Positions 16,984-25,409 of a stretch of DNA of 64,000 nt are shown piece by piece. This DNA comes from an uncultured Methanospirillum sp. (GTDB taxonomy: Archaea > Halobacteriota > Methanomicrobia > Methanomicrobiales > Methanospirillaceae): contig NZ_OY764544.1 of NCBI RefSeq assembly GCF_963668475.1, positions 3,162,001 through 3,226,000 of the forward strand. The letters run 5' to 3'. The first letter of the stretch is position 1. Each line of letters starts with the position of its first letter. A program made the position numbers and the translations under genes. The notes under the pieces are model-generated. The model had not been told where the DNA came from and searched no databases. It was given only the letters and a program-made list of their open reading frames with translations.

Positions 16984-18669
16984 TTGGACGATCTGAAGTC
17001 CATTCTCCTCGGTGCAGCACTGCAGAATGCAGTAAAGCACAAGAGCGTACCGGCAGCAGGTGCGGTGATGGGGGCTGTGATGGGCGGTCATCCCGAGCTT
17101 CGTTCCCGATCCGGCGAGATCAAGGCTCTTCTCGGTGAAGTTATCGCCGAGGTTGCTTCTCTCTCGCACGAAGAACAGGAGATGAAACTCGAGGAGATTG
17201 CACCGGATCTCCATGCAGCCCTGTCTGAAAAGAAGGAGAAGAAGAAGCACACGCTCCCTGACCTTCCGAATGCAGAAGGCGGAGTAGTGATGCGGTTTGC
17301 ACCGAACCCCTCCGGACCTCTCCATCTCGGGCATGCAAGGGCAGCGTTTCTCAATGATGAGTATCTCAAAAGGTATGGCGGGAAGTACATCCTTCGTATC
17401 GAAGATACTGATCCAAAACGGGTCGATACCGATGCATACCAGATGGTCCCAGAGGACATCAAGTGGATGGGACTCAATATCACCGAGACGATCTACCAGT
17501 CAGACCGATTCCCACTCTACTACGATGTAGGCAGAAAATTGATCGAGAAAGGAGCAGCCTACGTCTGCAACTGTGATAACGAGGAGTTCAAGAACCTCAA
17601 GATGCACAAGGCAGCCTGCCCCTGCCGGTCACAGACCGTTGAAGAAGCTGGAGAACTCTTCGACCAGATGCTTGAGGGGAAGTTTGTAGAGGGAGAGATC
17701 TCAGTCAGGCTCAGGACAGATCTCAATCATCCTGATCCTGCCATGAGGGATTTTCCGCTCTTCAGGGTGTTGACCTCGGTTCCGCATCAGCGGGTCGATG
17801 CAATCGTGTATCCACTGATGAACCTCTCAGTTGCAGTCGATGATCATCTCCTCGGTATGACACATGTGATCAGGGGCAAGGATCATATCGCCAACACAGG
17901 CCGACAGAAGTTCATCTTCGATTACATGGACTGGAAGCAGCCGGTGTACCGCCACTATGGCAGAATGGGAATTGAAGGAGTTGTCCTTTCCACATCCCAG
18001 ATGAGGCAGGGGATCGTTGCCGGTGAGTATACCGGATGGGACGATGTTCATCTCGGGACCCTTCGGGCAATGGCTCGTCGTGGTATTGAGCCAGAAGCTG
18101 TGCGGAATGCAGTTGTTGAGATCGGAATTGGTGAGACCGACATCCAGTTCTCCTGGGAGAACCTCTACGCAAAGAACAAGGATATCGTTGATGCGAAGGC
18201 TGACCGGTTCTTCTTTGTTGCAGATCCCGTTGAACTTACCATAGATGGTGCCCACCCAATGACCGCAAAGGCGATGCGGTACCCTGGAGATGATGCCAGG
18301 GGATTCCGTGAGATCCCGTTCATCGGAAAGCTCGTGGTTCCCCGGGCAGAACTTGAGTCCGGTGCATCGATGATCAGGCTCAAGGACCTCTTCAACATCT
18401 CTGTCCGGAAAGACGGGAGTTCATATAGTGCGACGTATGCCGGCGATGAACTCCAGCAGGCCCGTGAAGCAAAGGCCCCGATCATCCAATGGCTCCCGTC
18501 AGGATACGGAACTCCATGCCTGATCAGAAAAGCTGACGGGGATATGAACGGTGTCTGCGAACCCGAGGTCTCGACCTGGAAAGGCAGGATGGTTCAGTTC
18601 GAGCGGGTAGGCTTCACCAGGATCGATGAGACCGGTCAACAGATTGTGGCATATTACAGCCACCGGTAA
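16984..18669 (+). CDS. gltX: glutamyl-tRNA synthetase, archaeal type
   Basis: A 561-residue class I synthetase. An N-terminal helical region (about residues 1-95) precedes the HIGH-type motif PSGPLHLGHARAAFL, and a KMSKS-type loop appears as VLSTSQMRQGI. The C-terminal domain is the beta-barrel type of archaeal and eukaryotic GluRS/GlnRS rather than the bacterial type. Archaeal GluRS often charges both tRNA-Glu and tRNA-Gln. The start is TTG at 16984, one base after the idsA stop; longer in-frame extensions overlap idsA and have no family match. It ends the housekeeping cluster. Confidence 0.94.
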   Translation: MDDLKSILLGAALQNAVKHKSVPAAGAVMGAVMGGHPELRSRSGEIKALLGEVIAEVASLSHEEQEMKLEEIAPDLHAALSEKKEKKKHTLPDLPNAEGGVVMRFAPNPSGPLHLGHARAAFLNDEYLKRYGGKYILRIEDTDPKRVDTDAYQMVPEDIKWMGLNITETIYQSDRFPLYYDVGRKLIEKGAAYVCNCDNEEFKNLKMHKAACPCRSQTVEEAGELFDQMLEGKFVEGEISVRLRTDLNHPDPAMRDFPLFRVLTSVPHQRVDAIVYPLMNLSVAVDDHLLGMTHVIRGKDHIANTGRQKFIFDYMDWKQPVYRHYGRMGIEGVVLSTSQMRQGIVAGEYTGWDDVHLGTLRAMARRGIEPEAVRNAVVEIGIGETDIQFSWENLYAKNKDIVDAKADRFFFVADPVELTIDGAHPMTAKAMRYPGDDARGFREIPFIGKLVVPRAELESGASMIRLKDLFNISVRKDGSSYSATYAGDELQQAREAKAPIIQWLPSGYGTPCLIRKADGDMNGVCEPEVSTWKGRMVQFERVGFTRIDETGQQIVAYYSHR

Positions 18670-18889
18670 TAATCTTCTTTTAACGGCACTTTTTCCCGAT
18701 CACTTCGCTTGCTAATTCCGGGGTCCATTGAATCCGCTGAAGAGGATCCTGTTGACGGTGATCTGATACTCACAAAGATCTCGTGAATTGATGAATTGAT
18801 CCACTTGACCGGTTGTGAGTTGCAAGTGAAAAGATCCTCTCTACCTGCAAAAGCATCACCGGCAACAGAAGAGAAAGGAGTGAATATTT

Positions 18890-19312
18890 TCAGCATTCCC
18901 TGTTGTATCGTGCATTCAGGTACCCGATACACGGGTATCCGATAATTCCTGAAAGGATATTTGAGATATAGAACCCTGCCGGATAGGACATTGAAGTGAA
19001 TACCACCCAGATGTTCGGGATGATGACAAGTACAAACAGGATCCCTGCAAACTGCCATGATGCCGCCTTCTGGTCTACCGGGAGCGACCCACGAATGATC
19101 TGCCAGATACCGGCGGATATGAATGAGAATATAAAGGGGTACAGGAAGTACAGCATCATAACCGGATCAGAGATACTCCGCATTCCCGGAACCTCAAAGA
19201 TGCTGTATGGTGCAACAAACTGGGTAAGGCCATCAGCAACAAAACTCAGGACAAGCAGAGATATTCCACCAAAAACTCCGGGTATCACCAGGGATCTCGG
19301 ATTAATATGCAT
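18890..19312 (-). CDS. hypothetical membrane protein, four predicted helices
   Basis: About 140 residues with four hydrophobic stretches (near residues 7-28, 48-66, 82-104 and 110-130) and short charged loops, as in a small integral membrane protein. No family is recognised. ATG codons at 19327 and 19312 are possible; 19312 puts MHINPRS just before the first helix. A conserved hairpin element (19336-19411) lies upstream, between it and ilvB, and probably isolates the two transcripts. The 220 bases between its end and gltX show only scattered T-rich stretches. Confidence 0.6.
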   Translation of the reverse strand: MHINPRSLVIPGVFGGISLLVLSFVADGLTQFVAPYSIFEVPGMRSISDPVMMLYFLYPFIFSFISAGIWQIIRGSLPVDQKAASWQFAGILFVLVIIPNIWVVFTSMSYPAGFYISNILSGIIGYPCIGYLNARYNREC

Positions 19313-19335
19313 ACAATACCTGTGCATTCAGAATA

Positions 19336-19411
19336 AAAACCCCAACGGTGTCCCGTTGGGGGCCCTAGGTAGTACCGGTGAAAAGGACTTTTTCATGCAA
19401 AAAGACAGGGT
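19336..19411 (-). repeat. dispersed hairpin element, copy A (behind ilvB)
   Basis: A ~75-bp sequence that recurs, reverse-complemented, at 41905-41976. It holds a perfect nine-base-pair stem, CCCCAACGG (19340-19348) with CCGTTGGGG (19353-19361), around a four-base loop, and a conserved AAAAGGACTTTTTCAT block (19381-19396). Read on the minus strand it follows the ilvB stop by about 30 bases, and the stem is followed by TTTTTATT, so it would work as an ilvB terminator. Conservation outside the stem exceeds what termination needs. Confidence 0.75.
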
Positions 19412-19439
19412 TGTATCTATCACCTATCTTCTGATAGGA

Positions 19440-21128
19440 TCAACCGGGATTTTTCAAAAGCATCTCGGTTGCCTTAGCCCCTGCAGGTAACATTGGAAAG
19501 ACGTTCTCTTCACGTTCTATCCTGAAGTCTATGAGGAATGGCCCCCTCGTGGCAAGTGCGTCGTTGATTGCCGGTCGGACTTCATCCGGACTTTCAACTC
19601 TGACCCCGTCTATCCTGTATGCAGCAGCAATCTTCGTGAACTCAACTGATGGGAGTTCTGTGAATGAGTACCGTCGATCATAGAAGAGTTCCTGCCATTG
19701 CCTGACCATTCCAAGGTACTGATTGTTTAAAACCAGGATCTTAACAGGGATTCTGTATTCAGCCAGGGTGGCGAACTCCTGAATGTTCATCTGAAGGGAT
19801 CCATCCCCTGCGATAGTGCAGATCTGCTGATCCGGACATGCAAACGAGGCTCCCATGGCAGCCGGTAGTCCGAATCCCATCGTTCCCATGCCTCCTGATG
19901 TGAGGAATGAGCGTGGCTTTGCAAATTTATAGTACTGAGCGGTCCACATCTGATTCTGCCCTACTTCAGACACGATGATCCCGTTTCCTTCCAGAACCGA
20001 AGCGAGGGTACTGATGATCTGTTGTGGGTACAGAGCACTACTCTCTGGCAGAAAAGGCAGGTCAGTCTGGTGTTTCCAGATTCTGATCTGATCCCTCCAT
20101 GCAGTGGTTGTGCATGAACCACTGATATTCCTGAAAATTTCATGGAGGATAATCTTTGCATCGCCCACGAGAGGGAGATCAACAGCACGGTTTTTACCAA
20201 CTTCACTTGGATCTATGTCGATCTGGATGACTGTTGCTCGTGGTGCAAAGAGTCCTCCTGTCCCGCAACTCCGATCCGAAAATCTGGTACCAACGGCGAT
20301 CAGCAGGTCGCAGGCATGAATCGCATGATTTGCTGCGACTGTCCCATGCATCCCTATCATACCCAGATTGAGGGGATGATTCGAAGGAACTGCTCCGATG
20401 CCGAGTAAGGTCGTTGTAACAGGTATCCCGAACCGCTCGGCAAGAGTGAGAATCTCCCCTGATGCCTGGCTCCCGATAACCCCTCCACCTGCCAGGATTA
20501 TCGGATTTTCAGCAGTTGTGATCAACCCGGCTGCTCTGATGCACAGTGTTCTGGTCTTTGAATCGATCTGTTTCTCCTGGTTGATGTCCGGTGCCAACCT
20601 CACTTGTTTCTGTTCAGGTGCCATGCCTGTTGAAACATCCCTGGGAATGTCGATAAGCACGGGGCCGGGCCGTCCTGTCATTGCAACCCTGAATGCATCA
20701 CTCACTGTCTCTGCAAGATCTGCGGTTTTTGTCACCAGGTAGTTCTGTTTGGTGACCTGTCTTGTGATTTCAGTGATATTTGCCTCCTGAAAGGATTGAT
20801 TTCCAATCTGGGTTGTGGGAACCTGTCCGGTTATCGCAACCACTGGTATCGAATCCATGTACGCAGTGGCTATGCCGGTGACCAGGTTACAGGCTCCTGG
20901 TCCGGATGTTGCAAGGCAGATCCCTGCTCCTCCTCCTGCCCTGGCATACCCATCAGCTGCATGGGCTGCAGCTTGTTCATGTCTGACAAGGATGTGCCTG
21001 ATCCCGGAATCCGGAAGTACATCATAGATCGGAAGCACAGAGGCTCCTGGATAACCGAATATCGTCTCAACCCCCTGGGATACAAGTGAATCGAGGAGGA
21101 TCTTTGCTCCTGTCTTCACAGAGTCCAT
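19440..21128 (-). CDS. ilvB: acetolactate synthase large subunit (ThDP-dependent)
   Basis: A 562-residue thiamine-diphosphate enzyme that makes acetolactate or acetohydroxybutyrate for branched-chain amino acids. The catalytic glutamate is E51 in VRHEQAAAHAADGYAR. The central domain (about 190-330) has the usual FAD-binding fold, and the cofactor motif begins GDGSLQMNIQEF near residue 430. The tryptophan in MVRQWQ that lines the sulfonylurea site is present, supporting a true synthase over related decarboxylases. No small regulatory subunit gene adjoins it; ilvD lies 25 kb away on the other strand. Confidence 0.88.
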   Translation of the reverse strand: MDSVKTGAKILLDSLVSQGVETIFGYPGASVLPIYDVLPDSGIRHILVRHEQAAAHAADGYARAGGGAGICLATSGPGACNLVTGIATAYMDSIPVVAITGQVPTTQIGNQSFQEANITEITRQVTKQNYLVTKTADLAETVSDAFRVAMTGRPGPVLIDIPRDVSTGMAPEQKQVRLAPDINQEKQIDSKTRTLCIRAAGLITTAENPIILAGGGVIGSQASGEILTLAERFGIPVTTTLLGIGAVPSNHPLNLGMIGMHGTVAANHAIHACDLLIAVGTRFSDRSCGTGGLFAPRATVIQIDIDPSEVGKNRAVDLPLVGDAKIILHEIFRNISGSCTTTAWRDQIRIWKHQTDLPFLPESSALYPQQIISTLASVLEGNGIIVSEVGQNQMWTAQYYKFAKPRSFLTSGGMGTMGFGLPAAMGASFACPDQQICTIAGDGSLQMNIQEFATLAEYRIPVKILVLNNQYLGMVRQWQELFYDRRYSFTELPSVEFTKIAAAYRIDGVRVESPDEVRPAINDALATRGPFLIDFRIEREENVFPMLPAGAKATEMLLKNPG

Positions 21129-21342
21129 CCCCCTGAATGTGGGTCTGATCGAAAGACCTGAAGGTGATCCCGTGTACTCTGTGCTGGAGAGAATTGATAT
21201 CCCAATGAAAAGGTCAGGATTCGGTAAGGTACAGAATCAAAAATAGATCTCAGTTCGTCAGTATCTCGTTTCTTGGATGTAATGTCCTTTCGGACCAACA
21301 AAACACTCAGTCATGGTTGTCCATCACATCCTATTATTTGCT

Positions 21343-21350
21343 CTTATAAA
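21343..21350 (-). promoter_or_regulatory. probable TATA box of ilvB
   Basis: On the minus strand this reads TTTATAAG within an AT-rich run. Transcription would start near 21318, leaving an untranslated leader of about 190 bases before the ilvB ATG at 21128, long for this genome and possibly regulatory. Confidence 0.45.
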
Positions 21351-21576
21351 TTATGAATCTTGAGACAGACAAGAACAGGGTTGGTTATCCATTGTGTATT
21401 GAATAGACAATCTGGGTCGTTCTCATACCTGAGGTAAGTACTGTTTGGTTGTGTATTGGGATTTTCATCAGTAATTTTGACTGTCTGATCGGAATTCATT
21501 TTGAGGAATGAGTCGTGCTATATCCTTCTTATTCTCTCCCAGATATCTGATGACAATTACTGCCTCATGGACAACC

Positions 21577-21602
21577 TTTATAGTTTGGAGAGCCCTAACT
21601 AA
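21577..21602 (+). promoter_or_regulatory. marR promoter with overlapping operator
   Basis: TATA box TTTATAGT at 21577-21584, followed by an inverted repeat TAGTT (21581-21585), eleven bases, AACTA (21597-21601), extended at the 3' side to AACTAACTAA. The same half-sites at the same spacing occur before lon (22054-22076). Occupation would cover the TATA box and start site, fitting autorepression by the adjacent MarR protein. Confidence 0.6.
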
Positions 21603-21615
21603 CTAATACGGATCC

Positions 21616-22035
21616 ATGACAGACCAGAAAGAACATCTCTTCGAGGTCTTTGATACTCTGATCAGACTGAAACAAGAATGTTCTTGTAGTATCTTCTCTG
21701 CCTGTGAGCTCTCGGACATCACGGTGAAACAGATCAACTATCTGAAGGTGATAGATACAAGCGATGAGATCACCTTCAGCAGGCTTGCAGAAATCACCCG
21801 CAACTCAAAGCCGACTATCACGGAGATGATCCGTAAGTTAGATCATATGGGTTGCGTGTACAGGCAGCCCTGTCCCTACGATGGGAGGATACATTATATC
21901 CGTCTGACCGGAACAGGCGAGAAGATCGCCCGTGCTGAACAGAGAGCCCTACAGCAGGTTGTTGAACGACTCGCTGAATCGCTCGACGATCATGAGATAG
22001 AAGTTCTGATAGAGATCCTGCGAAAAGTACGGTAA
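21616..22035 (+). CDS. MarR-family transcriptional regulator
   Basis: A 139-residue winged-helix regulator. The recognition region lies near residues 50-85 (TFSRLAEITRNSKPTITEMI), followed by the wing DHMGCVYRQPCPYDGRIHYI with the typical D-G-R turn, and both ends are helical for dimerisation. Cysteines sit near the N terminus (CSCSIFSAC) and at C83 and C88, so thiol sensing is possible but unproven. It lies 50 bases before lon on the same strand, and both promoters carry the same inverted repeat, so it probably controls itself and lon. Confidence 0.88.
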   Translation: MTDQKEHLFEVFDTLIRLKQECSCSIFSACELSDITVKQINYLKVIDTSDEITFSRLAEITRNSKPTITEMIRKLDHMGCVYRQPCPYDGRIHYIRLTGTGEKIARAEQRALQQVVERLAESLDDHEIEVLIEILRKVR

Positions 22036-22037
22036 AA

Positions 22038-22076
22038 AAATTTATCAGAAGAATTAGTTAGGTTAAGTAAAACTAA
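22038..22076 (+). promoter_or_regulatory. lon promoter with operator matching marR
   Basis: An AT-rich TATA-like element AAATTTATC (22038-22046) is followed by the perfect inverted repeat TTAGTT (22054-22059), eleven bases, AACTAA (22071-22076). Half-sites and spacing match the site before marR. The lon ATG is at 22085, so the site lies over or just downstream of the likely transcription start. Confidence 0.6.
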
Positions 22077-22084
22077 AGGTTCAC

Positions 22085-24478
22085 ATGAGTACCACTGAAT
22101 TCACACAATCACCAGCAAAGCAGGAGCATTTCGTTCTGCCCCTCTATGAGATTGTTGTGTTTCCCAAAACACGGACAAAGATCGTTGTTGACAAGGAGAC
22201 CGGAGGTCTTCTCCTGCAGGAGATGAGCCGGAATGACAGCTCTCCGATCGGTCTGGCAGTCAGGGCCGGAACAAGCCAGTCTGAAATATCCGCGTCTACA
22301 GTGTATCCCATCGGCAATCTTCTGGAAATATCCTTTATCCAGCCTGCTGAAGAGGGGTATCTCGTATGCATCCATGCACTCAGAAAGATCAGGGCTGACA
22401 GCATCACTGAGCGTGATGGCCGATTATACGCAACCTGGGTCCCGATAGATGATGTGTCAGATCTCAGCACCGGCGAGCATGATGGGATACTTGGAGAGAT
22501 TAAAGAGATTATCCATTCAATCAGCGTACATTTCCAGGGTTCTGATCAGTTTACCAGACCGGTAGACAAGATGACATCCATCGATGCTGTGATCGGATTC
22601 ACCATGCCGTATGTTCCGGTCTCACTCGAAGAGAAACAGACACTCCTGGAGATCTTGTCAGAACAGGAACGGGCTGTGGCATTTCTGGATCTGTTACTCA
22701 AAGTTAAAGAGCAGATCGAAATCAGGATCGAGGTCACCCAGAAGGTAACAGAAAAAGTCTCCAAAACCAACCGTGAAGCGATGCTCCGTGAACAGTTGAG
22801 AGTAATTCAGGATGAGTTGAACGAGATCGAAGGAAATGGTCCTGGTGACACCGGATACCGGGAGAAGATAGAACAATCACTGATGCCTGAAGAGGTGAAG
22901 AAGAAAGCCCTCGCAGAGGTGAAAAAACTAGAAACCGGTGGACCACATAACCACGAAGCACCTGTCATCAGAAATTATCTTGATCTTCTGGTCGATCTGC
23001 CATGGGTCACTGGCGAGAGATCTGAAATTGACATTGAGACGACCAGACAGGTTCTTGAGAGCAACCATTACGGGCTTGAGAAGGTCAAGGAGAGGATCGT
23101 TCAGCACCTGGCAGTCATGAAATTGAAAAATGACAAGCAGGGTTCGATCCTCCTCTTTGCAGGTCCTCCTGGGACAGGAAAGACGAGTCTTGGCAAAAGC
23201 ATCGCTGAAGCTCTGGGTCGCAAATATGTTCGTGCAAGTCTTGGTGGTGTAAAGGATGAGGCAGAGATTCGCGGTCACCGCAGGACATATGTCGGGGCAC
23301 TTCCCGGGAGGATCATACAGGGAATGAGACGATCAGGAACAAAAAATCCGGTATTTGTACTTGATGAAATTGATAAGTTAAGTGCATCATACTCCGGAGA
23401 TCCTTCAAGTGCCCTGCTCGAGGTGCTCGATCCTGAGCAGAACAACAGTTTCTCTGATCATTACCTTGAGGTCCCGTATGATCTCTCTGACGTTCTCTTC
23501 ATTGCTACGGCGAACTCGCTCTCTTCAATACCAGGACCCCTGCTTGACCGGATGGAACTGATCGAGATCTCAAGTTACACACAACACGAGGTGTTTGCGA
23601 TCGCCAGGAAGCATTTGCTTCCCAAAACAATGGAAGAGCACGGGCTTGATGAAGGAAAATTACAGGTCGGGGATGATGCCCTCTCGCTCGTCATCGAGAA
23701 GTATACCCGTGAAGCAGGTGTCCGTGGTCTGAAGAAACAGCTTAACCGGATTGCCCGTTATGTCTCTGAAAAGATTGTATCAGGAAAAGCCGTTCTGCCG
23801 TTTGTAGTCTCGGCAGATATGATCGGAGAGATACTTGGTAAGGAGGTCTTCAGACATGAGGCTGCCAGAAACCGGCTCACTCCCGGAGTTGCAACGGGTC
23901 TTGCCTGGACTCCTGTAGGTGGGGAGATCCTCTTTATCGAAGGGACGTTCATGCCAGGTACTGGCAAACTCACGCTCACCGGTCAGCTCGGTGATGTCAT
24001 GAAAGAGTCTGCAAATATTTCCATGAGTCTGATCAGGTCACGGTTTGCGAGCTCTGCGAACCGGTTTGACTTCATGACCAGCGATATCCACATCCATGTC
24101 CCGTCAGGAGCGACACCAAAGGACGGGCCATCGGCAGGTGTTACCCTGTTTACTTCCCTTGTCTCGCTCATCACCGGGAAGACAGTGGATCCGAAACTGG
24201 CAATGACCGGGGAGATAACCTTGAGCGGAGCGGTTCTTCCGGTTGGCGGGATCAAGGAGAAAGTCCTTGCTGCTCACCGGGCAGGGATCACTAAGGTTAT
24301 CCTGCCGAAAGAGAACGAGCGGGATATTGATGAGATACCTGACGATGTCAGAAAGGAACTGACCTTTGTCACGGTTGAGAGTATCGAAGAGGTTCTCCAC
24401 GAAGCGTTAGGGATTGATCTTCCGGACGTGGTCAGATTTATTCCCCAGGTTCCCCTTGCATCGGTTCAGAATGTATAA
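22085..24478 (+). CDS. lon: ATP-dependent protease Lon, bacterial LonA type
   Basis: A 797-residue cytoplasmic AAA+ protease. Order: N-terminal LAN substrate domain (about 15-210), coiled-coil linker, AAA+ module with Walker A GPPGTGKT (360-367) and Walker B VLDEIDKL, and a C-terminal protease domain with catalytic Ser683 in KDGPSAG and Lys726 in GGIKEKVLAA. Archaea normally use LonB, which has transmembrane helices inside the AAA+ module and no LAN domain; this protein has the bacterial layout with no membrane segment. That points to transfer from bacteria. The MarR gene and shared operator suggest stress-responsive control. Confidence 0.95.
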   Translation: MSTTEFTQSPAKQEHFVLPLYEIVVFPKTRTKIVVDKETGGLLLQEMSRNDSSPIGLAVRAGTSQSEISASTVYPIGNLLEISFIQPAEEGYLVCIHALRKIRADSITERDGRLYATWVPIDDVSDLSTGEHDGILGEIKEIIHSISVHFQGSDQFTRPVDKMTSIDAVIGFTMPYVPVSLEEKQTLLEILSEQERAVAFLDLLLKVKEQIEIRIEVTQKVTEKVSKTNREAMLREQLRVIQDELNEIEGNGPGDTGYREKIEQSLMPEEVKKKALAEVKKLETGGPHNHEAPVIRNYLDLLVDLPWVTGERSEIDIETTRQVLESNHYGLEKVKERIVQHLAVMKLKNDKQGSILLFAGPPGTGKTSLGKSIAEALGRKYVRASLGGVKDEAEIRGHRRTYVGALPGRIIQGMRRSGTKNPVFVLDEIDKLSASYSGDPSSALLEVLDPEQNNSFSDHYLEVPYDLSDVLFIATANSLSSIPGPLLDRMELIEISSYTQHEVFAIARKHLLPKTMEEHGLDEGKLQVGDDALSLVIEKYTREAGVRGLKKQLNRIARYVSEKIVSGKAVLPFVVSADMIGEILGKEVFRHEAARNRLTPGVATGLAWTPVGGEILFIEGTFMPGTGKLTLTGQLGDVMKESANISMSLIRSRFASSANRFDFMTSDIHIHVPSGATPKDGPSAGVTLFTSLVSLITGKTVDPKLAMTGEITLSGAVLPVGGIKEKVLAAHRAGITKVILPKENERDIDEIPDDVRKELTFVTVESIEEVLHEALGIDLPDVVRFIPQVPLASVQNV

Positions 24479-24480
24479 GT

Positions 24481-24516
24481 GGGAGTGATCGGGTAATTCC
24501 CGGTTCACCCTCCTTA
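24481..24516 (+). terminator. hairpin between convergent lon and flavoredoxin genes
   Basis: An imperfect stem-loop, GGGAGTGA...CGGG and CCCG...TCACCCTCC, starts two bases after the lon stop and is followed by TTATT. It could end transcription from either side of the two convergent genes. Confidence 0.45.
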
Positions 24517-24533
24517 TTACAAAGCCGCTGCAC

Positions 24534-25094
24534 CTATTGCTGGAATTTCTTTCCGTCTGAAAAAGCCTTCCCGGTTTCTGCTCCCACATCAAAGTACGTT
24601 GCCTGAGCGTACACTATCGGGTTGATCTTTCTGATATCAGGTTTCCCATCTGTTACAGAGCTCTCGTCTGCATGTATCTCAATGACTTCTCCGATGTACA
24701 GCAGGTGACTTCCGCAATCGACCGAGTTGAAGAGTTTACACTCGATGTTAACCGGGCATTCTTGTGCCAGTGGTGCAGTCCCGAGTTTTCCATAAAATGA
24801 GGTGAAGACACCTGACTTGTCCTTGTTTGATCCTGAAGTTATCCCACAGTAGTCGGTCTCAATCACCTGATTTGAGGACGTAACATTCAGGCTGAAGGTC
24901 TTATTCTCTTCAATGCCCTGAGCCGTATACCTGACCTTGTTGATGGCGACACAGACCATGGGTGGTGCCATAGAGGCTACGGTCGCCCAGGCTGCAGTCA
25001 TGTAGTTTGGTTTTCCCTTGACATTACTGCCGACAAGAACGGCAGGCATGACACTCATGTATGGCATTGGTCCGAGCGTGATCTTTCCTGTCAT
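24534..25094 (-). CDS. flavin reductase / flavoredoxin-family FMN protein
   Basis: A 186-residue protein of the flavin-reductase-like FMN-binding split-barrel family. The N-terminal pattern PYMSVMPAVLVGSNVKGKPN, the segment AAWATVASMAPPMVCVAI and TFSLNVTSSNQV are typical of archaeal flavoredoxin-like proteins. These are single-domain electron carriers or flavin reductases, abundant in anaerobes. The electron partner is not evident and no redox gene adjoins it. It converges with lon. Confidence 0.8.
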   Translation of the reverse strand: MTGKITLGPMPYMSVMPAVLVGSNVKGKPNYMTAAWATVASMAPPMVCVAINKVRYTAQGIEENKTFSLNVTSSNQVIETDYCGITSGSNKDKSGVFTSFYGKLGTAPLAQECPVNIECKLFNSVDCGSHLLYIGEVIEIHADESSVTDGKPDIRKINPIVYAQATYFDVGAETGKAFSDGKKFQQ

Positions 25095-25409
25095 AATAAT
25101 TCGGAGATGGGTTATCTGGGAAGATGTTTAAGCGTATCTAATCCGTGGAAGGGTACCTATCACACCCATAAGACCCCTCCATTGTGTATCTCCTTTCGGG
25201 TTGTTGCAGAACAGAATTGGAAACAAAGCCTGGAAGTCTTTGTTCATGATGCAAAGGTGATCAAACTGTACAGGAGATTTGGTATCTCTTCAGGTTCTCA
25301 GGAACACAACTCCCCGGAAACAATAAACAGGATTATTCGCATGGCAGAAAATCACAATCAGTGATCAACGGAAGAACAGTTCAGAAATACACCCATCAAT
25401 GGGGGATGA
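25095..25409. other. intergenic region without a convincing gene
   Basis: About 315 bases. It should contain the minus-strand flavoredoxin promoter; AT-rich TTAAAC near 25125 is the best candidate. A plus-strand frame of 85 codons (25107-25364) covers most of it but has no ribosome binding site, no recognisable family and overlaps that promoter, so it is not annotated as a gene. Confidence 0.5.

Larger units (their letters stand above)
21129..21615. other. divergent intergenic region between ilvB and marR
   Basis: About 490 bases without a convincing gene. It holds a minus-strand TATA box for ilvB (21343-21350), implying a leader of about 190 bases before that gene, and the plus-strand marR promoter with its operator (21577-21602). 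A 61-codon minus-strand frame (21116-21301) overlaps the ilvB start and looks like a shadow. The rest is AT-rich with no repeat or strong hairpin that I can see. Confidence 0.6.

Noticed and set aside
18654..19058. A 134-codon minus-strand frame overlapping the small membrane protein and the gltX end
   Set aside because: It overlaps a better membrane-protein frame, has low-complexity composition and resembles no known protein.
21116..21301. A 61-codon minus-strand frame in the ilvB leader, considered as an attenuator peptide
   Set aside because: It overlaps the ilvB start and has no run of Ile, Leu or Val codons; attenuation through leader peptides is not expected in archaea.
25107..25364. 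An 85-codon plus-strand frame between the flavoredoxin and PEGA genes
   Set aside because: No ribosome binding site, no recognisable domain, and it covers the likely flavoredoxin promoter.
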